This document shows, piece by piece, positions 35,926-45,682 of a stretch of DNA of 64,000 nt. The notes below the pieces were generated by a model. The model was not told the DNA's origin. It saw only the letters and a program-made list of their open reading frames with translations, and searched no databases. The stretch covers positions 1 through 64,000 of the forward strand of contig JAJYBB010000003.1 of the NCBI GenBank assembly GCA_021779195.1. Reading direction: 5' to 3'. This stretch comes from Bacteroidota bacterium. Lineage in GTDB: Bacteria; Bacteroidota; Bacteroidia; Bacteroidales; Paludibacteraceae. The translations under genes and the position numbers were made by a program. Every line of letters begins with the position of its first letter. Positions within the stretch are counted from its first letter, which is position 1.

Positions 35926-38900
35926 ATGATGACCATAAAGAAAAAACCGGAAATACTACTCTTGTCAATATTTTTCCTGTTCTCAATTGTTACTCACGCG
36001 CAGGATAACACTACTGTAAAAGGTAGAATTACCGATAAATCGGGTAATCCTATCGGCAATGTTGTCGTATCCGTTTTGGATGATTTTACGCAGGTTTCTT
36101 CGGATAATGTAGGAAATTTCTCAATAACTTCCGCACCGGGAAAAGTACTGTTATTTAGTAAAATAGGATTTAAGAGCTTAAGATATGAGGTTAAAAACCG
36201 AACAGGCAATGAAATTCAACTTGAGCGTCAAACTCAGGAGCAGGAATATCAGGTAGCCTATGGAATGAGAACAAAATCATCACTTACTGGAGCTATCTCT
36301 ACTATTTCAGCAGAGGATTTATCAAAAGCACCAGTTTCAACCTTAGGAAATGCCATTCAGGGACTTGGATCAGGTTTAACCGTTTTGCATACCGTTGGAG
36401 CAGAACCGGGATGGGATCAACCTAACATTTACATTCGCGGTGTTCAAACATTTGGAAGTGGTTCCACACCGTTGGTAATGGTTGATAATGTGGAACGCGA
36501 CTTTTCCCAGTTAGACCCACAGGAAATTGAGTCATTCACAGTGCTAAAGGACGCTGCCGCAACAGCCATGTACGGAATGCGCGGTGCAAATGGTGTAATT
36601 TTAGTAACAACTAAAAAAGGGTACATAGGCAAATCGGTCATTTCATTAACTGCACAATATGGAATGCAATCACCTACACGTCTACCACAGTATGTTGGTT
36701 CTCAAGACTATGTAAGATATAGAAATCTCGCATTAAGGAATGACTACAACAAATTGTCTGATGCTGATTTTAGTACATTGTTCTTGAATAATCCTCAAAA
36801 TAATCCGGCAAATTACAATGGAACAAATCCCTATTTATATCCGAATACCAATTGGTATGATTCATTTTTAAGTAATACTGCCCCACAGCAATCGTATAAT
36901 TTATCATTCCGAGGAGGTTCGGAAACGGCACAATACTTTGTAATGTTGGGTGCTGTTGATCAAAAGGGTTTGTATAATTTTACCAATGTAAATCCGGGAT
37001 TTTCTACCCAGAATGATTTTTCGCGCTATAATTTCAGATCGGTGGTGGATGTGAACCTAACTAAAGAGTTGAAAGTGGGCGTAAATTTGGGTGGTCGTGT
37101 TGAAAACAGACACACTCCTGGCCCTGGAGCCGGTACGATTATATCTGCACTTTCCAAATTACCGCCTACAATGCCCATTTTTAATCAGGATAATTCAGTT
37201 GCAGGTTCATCGGTTTACAATTACAACCCGTACGGAATGATTGCACAATCAGGCTTTCAGGATCGGTTTGCACGTTATTTACAAGGTACAGTTACAGCAG
37301 ATTTGAAGTTGAATGTCATTCTGAAAGGACTTTCAGCCAATGGTTTATTTGGATTTGATGCCTCAAAACTTTACGGTCGCTCAAAAAGTCAAAGTTATGC
37401 TGTTTTTCAACAGAATGCCGATAACACCTATACTCAATTTGGACAAAGTACCAGTATCGATTTGAATTATTCGGGCTGGGATAGCAGTTTTGGTTTGATG
37501 CTAAATTACATGTTTGGGCTGTCGTACGATCGAAGCGTTGGGAAAAACCATTTTGCTGCGGATGTGAAATATATGCAATCGAGCATGTCAACAGATGGAG
37601 ACAATCCCGATTATCGTAATCAAGGTACTTTTGGTAGAGCTACTTACACTTTTGACAAAAGGTATACTGCTGAATTTGGATTTGCATATAACGGTTCGGA
37701 AGATTTTGCAAAAGGGAAACGATTCGGTTTCTTTCCAACAATTTCTGGTGCATGGGTTATTTCCAATGAAGATTTTCTTAGGAACAACAATGTATTGAGC
37801 TTTTTGAAATTAAGAGGTTCGTATGGGAAAGTGGGAAATTCCAACATTGGAGTCGGGTATCGTTTCCCTTTTGAAACAAAATTCTATGGTGGTGGTGGTT
37901 ACTATTTTGGAACAGCATCGACCGATGGATCATATGAAGGTAGAATTGCGAACCCTAATATATCATGGGAAGAAGCTTTGGATGCTAATATCGGGGCAGA
38001 AATTGGACTGTTTAAAAAATTGGATATTGACATTGATGTATTTAGCAATAATCGAACTCAAATTATTACTGACCCATCCAATATTCTGCCAAGTTTTATC
38101 GGACAGGATTTGCCTTATGTCAATAATGGTTCGGTGCTTAGTCAGGGTTTTGAAATTAGCCTAAAACACAACGATAGAATCGGTGATTTCTCGTACACCA
38201 TTCAGGGAAATCTTTCATTTGCAAAAAATAAAATAACCGCCAAACAAGAAGTAGCCGGAATGAATCCATGGGAGTACCGGACTGGGCAAGCGGTCATGCA
38301 ACAATGGGGATTGCAAGTAGCTCCCGATAAATTCTTTAAAGATCAGGCGGACATCAATAATTCAGCAAAATCATCCTATGGTACTGTTCAACCGGGCGAT
38401 GTGAAATACGTTGATCAAAATCACGATGGAGTGATTGATAGTCAGGATTATGTTCCACTTGGGAATCCTTCTATTCCTGAATGGAATCTTGGTCTGACAT
38501 TGGGATGTGAATACAAAGGATTTGATTTTAATGTTTTATTTACTGGCATTGCAAATCGTAGTGTATTTATGAATAACAATGTTTTCTGGGGAATGCAGAA
38601 TAATAATAATATTACAGCTCAGGTTGCAGAAAATTCGTGGGGAGTAAGTTCAAACCCGCTCTATCCACGATTGACAACACTACTCAATCTGAATAATTAT
38701 CAGCCTTCATCATTATGGTTGAAAAATGCTGATTTTTTAAGGATTCAAACGATGGAAATTGGGTATAGCTTACCAAAAAAATTGTTGAGCAAAGCCAATA
38801 TCACTGAAGTAAGATTCTTTGTGAATGGATATAATCTTTTTTCGTTTGATAGTTTGGGGAAATATAACCTGAGTGCCGAAATACCAAATGCAGGTGTAAC

Positions 38901-38952
38901 GCTTTATCCCGAAACCAGAGTAATCAATATCGGTACAAGCCTCAAATTCTAA
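35926..38952 (+). CDS. SusC-like TonB-dependent transporter, pair 2
   Basis: 1008 residues with a signal peptide ending VTHAQ. The regulatory-like domain (TTVKGRITDKSGNPIGNVVV) and the plug signature (KDAAATAMYGMRGANGVILV at about 208-227) identify it as SusC. The barrel closes with VINIGTSLKF. It is clearly diverged from the first SusC of the locus, so the two pairs probably take up different fragments of the same polysaccharide. It follows SusD 1 after 33 bp and is followed by SusD 2. Confidence 0.95.
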   Translation: MMTIKKKPEILLLSIFFLFSIVTHAQDNTTVKGRITDKSGNPIGNVVVSVLDDFTQVSSDNVGNFSITSAPGKVLLFSKIGFKSLRYEVKNRTGNEIQLERQTQEQEYQVAYGMRTKSSLTGAISTISAEDLSKAPVSTLGNAIQGLGSGLTVLHTVGAEPGWDQPNIYIRGVQTFGSGSTPLVMVDNVERDFSQLDPQEIESFTVLKDAAATAMYGMRGANGVILVTTKKGYIGKSVISLTAQYGMQSPTRLPQYVGSQDYVRYRNLALRNDYNKLSDADFSTLFLNNPQNNPANYNGTNPYLYPNTNWYDSFLSNTAPQQSYNLSFRGGSETAQYFVMLGAVDQKGLYNFTNVNPGFSTQNDFSRYNFRSVVDVNLTKELKVGVNLGGRVENRHTPGPGAGTIISALSKLPPTMPIFNQDNSVAGSSVYNYNPYGMIAQSGFQDRFARYLQGTVTADLKLNVILKGLSANGLFGFDASKLYGRSKSQSYAVFQQNADNTYTQFGQSTSIDLNYSGWDSSFGLMLNYMFGLSYDRSVGKNHFAADVKYMQSSMSTDGDNPDYRNQGTFGRATYTFDKRYTAEFGFAYNGSEDFAKGKRFGFFPTISGAWVISNEDFLRNNNVLSFLKLRGSYGKVGNSNIGVGYRFPFETKFYGGGGYYFGTASTDGSYEGRIANPNISWEEALDANIGAEIGLFKKLDIDIDVFSNNRTQIITDPSNILPSFIGQDLPYVNNGSVLSQGFEISLKHNDRIGDFSYTIQGNLSFAKNKITAKQEVAGMNPWEYRTGQAVMQQWGLQVAPDKFFKDQADINNSAKSSYGTVQPGDVKYVDQNHDGVIDSQDYVPLGNPSIPEWNLGLTLGCEYKGFDFNVLFTGIANRSVFMNNNVFWGMQNNNNITAQVAENSWGVSSNPLYPRLTTLLNLNNYQPSSLWLKNADFLRIQTMEIGYSLPKKLLSKANITEVRFFVNGYNLFSFDSLGKYNLSAEIPNAGVTLYPETRVINIGTSLKF

Positions 38953-38966
38953 ATATATTGAAAAAT

Positions 38967-40688
38967 ATGAAAAAACGTATTCTAATTTTAGTAGCTGTCG
39001 GAACGGCATTTATAACACAGTCGTGTTCCGATTATCTTACAAAAGATGCCAATGTTAACACTACATTGAGTTATCAACAAATATTCGCTGATGTTCATTA
39101 TGCCCCCGGATTTTTAGATAATATTTATAACAATATTCCAGATGGATATTCACGTTTTGGAGGGGCTATGTTGGCTGCGGCTTGTGATGAAGCAGTTTGT
39201 TCGGATGCCGGTTCTCCAATTCAATTGTTTAACACGAATGCCATTAATTCAACTACAAACCCTGATGATCAGTGGAGTAATATGTATCGTGGAATTCGTA
39301 AATGCAATATGTTCTTAAAAGAATTGGGACCTGATGGTATTATTACAAAAACAAATAGTATTCCGATGGTCGAAAATATTGGGAATACTTCTGTGAATAC
39401 CCGAAATTATTATAAAGGGCAAGCATTATTTTTAAGAGCTCTGTTTCATTTTGAATTGTTGAAAAGATATGGAAATATATTTTATGTAAGTAAGGTTCTT
39501 GATCCGTTTAACGAAAATGAATTGTTTTCAGGAACACAATTGCCTTATGATCAGGTAGTAGATTCAATTGCCAATGATTGTGATTCAGCTGCCAGTTATA
39601 TGCCTGCGAGCTATCCCGATGTTAGTTACGGAGGCAGGCCAGTAAGTTGGACTGCATTAGCACTGAAATCAAGGTTGTTCCTCTACGCAGCAAGTCCTCT
39701 AAATAATCCAACAAATGATTTATCAAAGTGGAAACGCGCCGCTGATGCTTCAAAGGTAATAATTGATTCAAAAAAATATTCATTGGTATCATTTAACACG
39801 ATATTTTCATCGCTTTATAATTCTGAAATTATCTTTGCAACAAAAGCAACAAACAGGAATGACATTGAAACTTTTAACTATCCCGTAAGTTATCAGGGGG
39901 AAGGTTTAATGAATCCTACCGAAGATTTGGTTGAAGCTTTTGGTATGGGAGTAACCACTTATAAAAACCGGTATCTTAATTATAATCCAAATGATCCATA
40001 TTGTTTAAATAGCATAAAGAAGCGAGAGGACAGATTTAAATACTCAATTTTTTACAATACCAGCAGGTTAGTGAATTTGAGTAATAAAAAAGATACCATT
40101 GTAGCTACTTATGTTGGAGGAAAAGATGGGTTGTTTTCCACACCAACAGCCACCAAAACAGGTTATTATATGAGTAAATTTATCAATTCATCAATTGATT
40201 TGAGCAAAGGTACTACGAGTTACAGGGCTTGGGTATATATGCGTTATGCAGAGATTCTCCTGAATTATGCCGAAGCACTCAACGAATATAACAATACCGG
40301 TGCAAATTTTACGGCAATTATTAATGCACTGAATTTAATTCGAAATAGGGCAAATTTGAGACCTTTTGATACTGCCGACAAGGCATTACTGCAGGATCAG
40401 AATGAAATGCGCAAATATATTAAACTAGAACGAAGACTGGAATTTGCTTTTGAAGAACAACGTTTTTGGGACTTGCGACGTTGGAAAGATGCCGAAACAG
40501 TGTTGAATCAACCTGTTCAGGGCATGCGGATAACTAAGGATGCTCAGGGAAACTATGTTTATACCGTGTTCACTGCTCAAACACGTATCTTTGAAACTAA
40601 AATGTATTGGTATCCTATTCCACGAGCAGAGATATTGAAATACAGAAGTGCCGGTAAAACGATTGTACAAAATCCGGGTTGGGAATAA
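38967..40688 (+). CDS. SusD-like glycan-binding lipoprotein, pair 2
   Basis: 573 residues from ATG 38967 (TTG 38958 is less likely). The lipobox is FITQSC (Cys20). The core LFLRALFHFELLKRYGNIF and the C-terminal region EMRKYIKLERRLEFAFEEQR, then YPIPRAEI and VQNPGWE, fit SusD. It begins 14 bp after SusC 2 and shares with SusD 1 the family pattern but little else, which suggests a distinct ligand. Confidence 0.94.
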   Translation: MKKRILILVAVGTAFITQSCSDYLTKDANVNTTLSYQQIFADVHYAPGFLDNIYNNIPDGYSRFGGAMLAAACDEAVCSDAGSPIQLFNTNAINSTTNPDDQWSNMYRGIRKCNMFLKELGPDGIITKTNSIPMVENIGNTSVNTRNYYKGQALFLRALFHFELLKRYGNIFYVSKVLDPFNENELFSGTQLPYDQVVDSIANDCDSAASYMPASYPDVSYGGRPVSWTALALKSRLFLYAASPLNNPTNDLSKWKRAADASKVIIDSKKYSLVSFNTIFSSLYNSEIIFATKATNRNDIETFNYPVSYQGEGLMNPTEDLVEAFGMGVTTYKNRYLNYNPNDPYCLNSIKKREDRFKYSIFYNTSRLVNLSNKKDTIVATYVGGKDGLFSTPTATKTGYYMSKFINSSIDLSKGTTSYRAWVYMRYAEILLNYAEALNEYNNTGANFTAIINALNLIRNRANLRPFDTADKALLQDQNEMRKYIKLERRLEFAFEEQRFWDLRRWKDAETVLNQPVQGMRITKDAQGNYVYTVFTAQTRIFETKMYWYPIPRAEILKYRSAGKTIVQNPGWE

Positions 40689-40728
40689 GCTGGAATCCAC
40701 AATTCATAATTACTTAAAATAGAACAAT

Positions 40729-41292
40729 ATGAAACAAATACTAAATATAGCCATTTTGATTAGTGTACTTGGACTGTTTTCATGCCAATCAGCTAATGAT
40801 ATTAGCAACAGTCTTGATCATCAGGTTCCGGATTGTAAATCGCTTACCCTTAGTGCAAATGGAAAAACCGTAGTGATTCCTGATTCAATATCCTCTTTAT
40901 TGTTGTGGGGGGTGATTCCACAAACTAATCTGCAAACCATAATACTTCCAACCTTAACAGTTTCAAAAGGTGATACACTTAATGTTAGTGTTGTGATTAG
41001 TGATAATGTGGCTCTTAAAACGGCTGATTTGAGCTATACACCCTGGTTGTACGATAAGTATATTAATTTTGCAAATCCACAGGGAGATATACCTAAAACA
41101 CCGAAAAGTTTTACTTTTACAGTCAAGGTAGGTGTTCCGGCGACAGCCGTTACAACTCCATGGCTTGAAGATTATTATTTTAATGATGGTTCTTCAATGA
41201 AAATAACCCAATCGTACCATAAATTAGTGTTGACGGTTATAGATGTGAATATGAATCAGCGCATAATTCCGATATTTGTAAAGGTGCAATGA
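40729..41292 (+). CDS. Surface lipoprotein of the SusCD operon, unknown family
   Basis: 187 residues with a lipobox at GLFSC (Cys19). The mature part is a beta-sandwich-like domain with TLTVSKGDTLNVSVVISDNV and KLVLTVIDVNMNQRIIPIFV, resembling DUF4625-type Ig-like domains. It is the last gene of the operon before a strong hairpin, the usual place of surface glycan-binding proteins in PULs. It is smaller than most of those, so an accessory or short binding protein is most likely. Function is inferred from position. Confidence 0.6.
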   Translation: MKQILNIAILISVLGLFSCQSANDISNSLDHQVPDCKSLTLSANGKTVVIPDSISSLLLWGVIPQTNLQTIILPTLTVSKGDTLNVSVVISDNVALKTADLSYTPWLYDKYINFANPQGDIPKTPKSFTFTVKVGVPATAVTTPWLEDYYFNDGSSMKITQSYHKLVLTVIDVNMNQRIIPIFVKVQ

Positions 41293-41318
41293 GAATAATG
41301 GGGCACAAAAGCTCCATT

Positions 41319-41361
41319 CAACAAAAAACAGAATATTAAAATAATATTCTGTTTTTTGTTG
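41319..41361. terminator. Bidirectional terminator between the SusCD operon and the regulator
   Basis: Perfect 19-bp inverted repeat CAACAAAAAACAGAATATT / AATATTCTGTTTTTTGTTG with a 5-nt loop. The T-rich arms provide U-runs for both strands, which suits the convergent gene ends on either side. Confidence 0.85.
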
Positions 41362-41387
41362 CACGTTATCAGCTTGAAATATTGCCA

Positions 41388-44300
41388 TCATTCTGTTTTA
41401 ATGCTTCTAACATACTCACTTGGAGTCATTTTATATGTTTCTGTAAAACAAGTGGTAAAATAGGATGGAGAATTAAATCCAACATCATAACAAACTTCCG
41501 AAATGTTTTTGCCTTGAATACTTAATAACTCGCAAGCCTTTTTAAGCCGGATATTGCGTATAAATTCTCCGGTACTTTGTCCAGCAAGGGCTTTGATTTT
41601 ACGGTGTAATCCCATCCGGCTGATTCCTAATTCATAAGCAAGTGAATCTCCATTGAATTCAGTCTCCATCATTCTATCTAAAATAATTGAAATCATTTTT
41701 TGCAAAAATAACTCATCAGGCGAAGCTGAAGATAAGTCGGGTTTGTGCAAATCGCCCAACGAGATTTTACGGCTGTATCTGTCTTTTAGCAATTCACGCA
41801 GTTCAATGAGTTTCGAAACCCTGACAAACAAGTGCTCAGGATGAAAGGGTTTCGTAATATAAGAATCAGCACCAATTTTCAAACCCTCAATTTTGTTTTC
41901 TATTTCCGATTTGGCGGTTAGCAAGATAATGGGAATGTGATCTGTTTCTACGGAGCTTTTAAGTCGACGGCACAGTTCTATTCCATCCATTTCGGGCATC
42001 ATAATATCGCTTATAATCAAATCGTACTCATTCAACGCTATCATCTCGAGTGCAATAATTCCATTTTCGGCTTCTTCGGTTTTATAATCTATGGACAAAA
42101 TACTATTGATATAACTTCGAATGTCTGCATTGTCCTCAACAATCAATATCCTTTTTTTATTTTGATTTGGGGCCTTTCGTATTGAATCATTTTCAATTGC
42201 AATTGCATCGATTTCAATCGAATGCTCGATTCCATCCTGATTCGAACTTATTTCCGATTCATCCATAAATTCACCATTTAAATACGCATTTTTCTCGATT
42301 GGGAGTGTTATTTTAAAGTTAGTTTCAACATTTGGAGTGCTTTCAACCTCAATGGTTCCATGATGTAATTCAATCAATTTTTTTGTGAGATGCAGCCCAA
42401 TTCCTGAACCTTGTTGAATGGAACCTTGATCTTTCCCTTGAAAAAATCGTTCAAAAATACTTTCTATTTCCAATGCCGGAATTCCTTTTCCGTTATCAGT
42501 TACAAGAATTTCGACGATTCTATTGTTCATCAAATCGTTTGTTAAGGAAAGCGAAAGTGTAATGCGACCATTATTTGGCGTAAATTTAAACGCATTTGAA
42601 AGTAAATTGAATAAGGATTTGTTTAAAAAATCTACATCGTACCAAGCCATCAATACTGGTTCGTGATGAAAAAATTCAAAGAGGATATTCTTCTGGATTT
42701 TTAATTCATTAAATGAAGTTACAATTTCATTCAAATTTTCTATCATATCCCGCCATTGAACTTTTAGTTTGAGTTGTCCCCGTTCCGCTTTCCTAAAATC
42801 GAGCAATTGATTTACCATTTCCAATAACCTTTTGGCATTGCGAAGAATTAAGTTTATGTGGGCTTTCTTTTCAACTTGGGTTTCCTCTTTGTGCATAATT
42901 TCGAGCGGTCCGATAATTAATGTCAATGGAGTGCGAAATTCATGCGAGATATTGGTGAAAAATTGTAATTTTTCCTGATGCAATTCTTCGTCTTTTTCAC
43001 GTTTTGCCCGTTCAATTTTTAGATCATTTGAAGTCCGAATTCGTATTGTCAGAAAGACCCACACAAAATAGATAATAACGCCAGCGATACTAACGTAAAT
43101 TAAATACGCCCACCAAGTTGCCCACCACGGAGGACGGATAACGATAATTATGGAAGCAATATTGGCATCGCTCCATACGGCATCGGGACTTGACGCTTTT
43201 ACTTTGAAAACATATCTCCCGGGAGGTAAGTTTCTGAATGTTACATTATTTTGAACGCCTAAATGATTCCACCGCTGATCCGATCCTTCCAGAAAATAGG
43301 CATACTGAATTTTCTGATTGGCGTTGTAATTTATACCTATAAATTCTATTGTAAAAACGGATTGATTGTAATTTAACACAATTTTAGTTGCCAATGATAT
43401 ATTCTCTTTCAAGGGCGAAAATTTATGTCTCGATTCAGATGGCGTAATTAACTCATTAAATACCATTAATTTAGTGAAAATGACAGGAGGACATTTGTCG
43501 TTTTTAGTCACATTTGTCGGGTCAAAGATATTCAATCCGCCAAACCCGCCAAATGCCAATAATCCGCCTGCTAATTTGGTCGACGACCTGTCTGAAAATT
43601 CTCGAGCCTGTATGCCATCCTGGGTGTTGAAATTTTCAATTTCATTGGTTTTGGGATTAAGTTTCGAGATTCCCTTTGGAGTTCCAAGCCAAATACGTCC
43701 ACGATTATCATTTTCTAAAGAATTGATATAATTACTGATAAGCCCATTAGAGGTCGTATAAATCTTTCCGGTCTTATTCCGTTGATTGTAAACCATCAGT
43801 CCTTCACCCGGTGTTGCCAACCATATCGTATCGCCAACGATTAAAATATCTGAAATAATATGTGGCGAAAAAATGGTTGGATGATAGTTTATCTGGTTAT
43901 TCTTTTGGGAATAAGTAATGACCCCTGAACCATAAGTTCCTAACCACAATGTTCCATCTTTCGATTCTTTAATAGAACGAGTATTTATTCGGTTTATACT
44001 GGTAACTAACAGTTTACTTTGTCCGATTTTATAGAGTCCACCGCTGGTTCCGACCCAAATATTACCATCCCTTGTTTGGTAAATGCATCGAACATCGTTT
44101 TCCTGAAGTGAATTCTGATTCGTTGGGTCAGAAACAAAATGAATAAATCCCGAACCTTCCTTGTTGGTTTTAATTAATCCGCTATTATACGTACCAAACC
44201 ATAAATTTTGATTGGAGTCAAGAAAAATAGCTTGATAAATTAGCCCTGGAATTTTCTTTTCGAACGGGAAAGCATTTATTTTTCCCGTTATCACATTTAA

Positions 44301-45485
44301 ACTGCAACTACCTATTTTATCTGTTCCCATTGTCCCGATATACAGATTTTCACCCCCATCAGAACAAAGAGCTGTAATGGGTGAAGCGGGTAAGGTGTTG
44401 CGTGAACCGGAATCATGTTTTAAAAGTTTAAACTTATTGGGTGTCCCTTTCAACATATTTACACCTCCCCAAGCCGTTCCAATCCATACGTTATTGTCCT
44501 GATCGGTAAATAGCGAGTTGATCGATGGGCAATTTAGTTGTTCCGATGATTCGCCATAAGAGTTAATTTGATACGGAAATTTCACATTCATGGAAAACGA
44601 ACGTACCGAAAAATGCATTAAAAAGCCTTCAGTCCCTATCCATAAATTTCCCGAATGGTCTTCAGCAATGGCTCCAATCGAAATAGTTGAAAGTGGTGTC
44701 GGATAATTAACTAATTCCAAACTATTGGTTGTTTCGTTGTATAAATAAATACCTTTTGAAGTACCAAACCAAATTCTGTGGAAACTATCCTGAAAAATTG
44801 TTCGAATAAAAAGCGCATTATCGGGTAAAGGATAATGTGTTAATCTCTTCGTTGATAACTCGTACATAAACACACCGTCATTTTGTGTGCCAATCCAGAG
44901 ACGTTTGTTGTCATCTTCTAACAAACTCATGACTAACAAAGGTGCAGCATGACCAATTTTAGGCAGACGTAAAGCAAAAAACTTTTGTTGCTTCCAGTCG
45001 AAATAATTAATGCCATTCCCATAAGTTCCAATCCATGTTTTTAATTGGTCGGCACTTAACGTCAATGATGTTATATCGTTGTAAACCAATCGTAAAGGAC
45101 TGGTATTGGTTCTGACTTTAACAATACTGTCTGCTTTATAATCATAAATATTTAATCCATCCGATGTTCCTGCCCAAATATTTCCATCGGGGGTTAAAAG
45201 TAGTGCTTGAGTTCGATTATGAGAAAGACTGTATCTACCTGAGTTAACCGAAAAATGAGTGAAATTTTTGCCGTCAAATTTATTCAACCCCTCTTCGGTC
45301 GCTACCCAGATAAATCCCTTTCGGTCTTGTAAAATAGTGTGTACCGTATTACTGGAAAGACCCTGCTCTGTAGAAAATTTATTAATTTGATTCGACTCAA
45401 TTTTTTGAGACGGCAACTGTGTCGTTATTCCAAAAAGTGAAATAAATAAAACGATTCCGATTTTGAAAATAGGTATTGTTTTCAT
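41388..45485 (-). CDS. Hybrid two-component system regulator (HTCS) of the PUL
   Basis: 1365 residues. After a signal peptide, two beta-propellers of Reg_prop repeats (LLTPDGNIWAGTSDGLNIYD and many similar, about 35-700) and a Y_Y_Y domain (about 700-785) form the periplasmic sensor. A membrane helix lies at about 790-815. The cytoplasmic part has a histidine kinase (FFTNISHEFRTPLTLIIGP; ATP-binding N, G1, F and G2 boxes such as LVTDNGKGIP and GSGIGLHL), a response receiver (about 1110-1230, phospho-Asp in LIISDIMMPEMDG) and an AraC-type HTH (about 1265-1360). HTCS proteins bind a released oligosaccharide in the periplasm and activate their PUL. It is convergent with SusCD and divergent from the DUF5054 operon, so it sits centrally. 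Confidence 0.96.
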   Translation of the reverse strand: MKTIPIFKIGIVLFISLFGITTQLPSQKIESNQINKFSTEQGLSSNTVHTILQDRKGFIWVATEEGLNKFDGKNFTHFSVNSGRYSLSHNRTQALLLTPDGNIWAGTSDGLNIYDYKADSIVKVRTNTSPLRLVYNDITSLTLSADQLKTWIGTYGNGINYFDWKQQKFFALRLPKIGHAAPLLVMSLLEDDNKRLWIGTQNDGVFMYELSTKRLTHYPLPDNALFIRTIFQDSFHRIWFGTSKGIYLYNETTNSLELVNYPTPLSTISIGAIAEDHSGNLWIGTEGFLMHFSVRSFSMNVKFPYQINSYGESSEQLNCPSINSLFTDQDNNVWIGTAWGGVNMLKGTPNKFKLLKHDSGSRNTLPASPITALCSDGGENLYIGTMGTDKIGSCSLNVITGKINAFPFEKKIPGLIYQAIFLDSNQNLWFGTYNSGLIKTNKEGSGFIHFVSDPTNQNSLQENDVRCIYQTRDGNIWVGTSGGLYKIGQSKLLVTSINRINTRSIKESKDGTLWLGTYGSGVITYSQKNNQINYHPTIFSPHIISDILIVGDTIWLATPGEGLMVYNQRNKTGKIYTTSNGLISNYINSLENDNRGRIWLGTPKGISKLNPKTNEIENFNTQDGIQAREFSDRSSTKLAGGLLAFGGFGGLNIFDPTNVTKNDKCPPVIFTKLMVFNELITPSESRHKFSPLKENISLATKIVLNYNQSVFTIEFIGINYNANQKIQYAYFLEGSDQRWNHLGVQNNVTFRNLPPGRYVFKVKASSPDAVWSDANIASIIIVIRPPWWATWWAYLIYVSIAGVIIYFVWVFLTIRIRTSNDLKIERAKREKDEELHQEKLQFFTNISHEFRTPLTLIIGPLEIMHKEETQVEKKAHINLILRNAKRLLEMVNQLLDFRKAERGQLKLKVQWRDMIENLNEIVTSFNELKIQKNILFEFFHHEPVLMAWYDVDFLNKSLFNLLSNAFKFTPNNGRITLSLSLTNDLMNNRIVEILVTDNGKGIPALEIESIFERFFQGKDQGSIQQGSGIGLHLTKKLIELHHGTIEVESTPNVETNFKITLPIEKNAYLNGEFMDESEISSNQDGIEHSIEIDAIAIENDSIRKAPNQNKKRILIVEDNADIRSYINSILSIDYKTEEAENGIIALEMIALNEYDLIISDIMMPEMDGIELCRRLKSSVETDHIPIILLTAKSEIENKIEGLKIGADSYITKPFHPEHLFVRVSKLIELRELLKDRYSRKISLGDLHKPDLSSASPDELFLQKMISIILDRMMETEFNGDSLAYELGISRMGLHRKIKALAGQSTGEFIRNIRLKKACELLSIQGKNISEVCYDVGFNSPSYFTTCFTETYKMTPSEYVRSIKTE

Positions 45486-45682
45486 AGGATAAAAATATTA
45501 TACAAAGTAAAGAATTTAGTATTAATCTACCAATATTGAAACTGATAAATTCAATGATTTGAGAAAATATCAATAAAATGTTACAATATCAAAAGGAAAT
45601 TATCTTATACAGAAAGCGAAATTATCAACTTGTTTCGAAATTTGCAAAAAAAATCAGGTTACCTTCAATTTAATTAAAGTCT
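45486..45682. promoter_or_regulatory. Divergent promoter region of the regulator and the enzyme operon
   Basis: 197-bp AT-rich spacer between divergent starts. It must carry the regulator's promoter and that of the DUF5054 operon. On the minus strand TTACTTTGT lies near 45500 and is a near miss to TAnnTTTG. No perfect -7 element or clear inverted operator was found. Confidence 0.4.
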
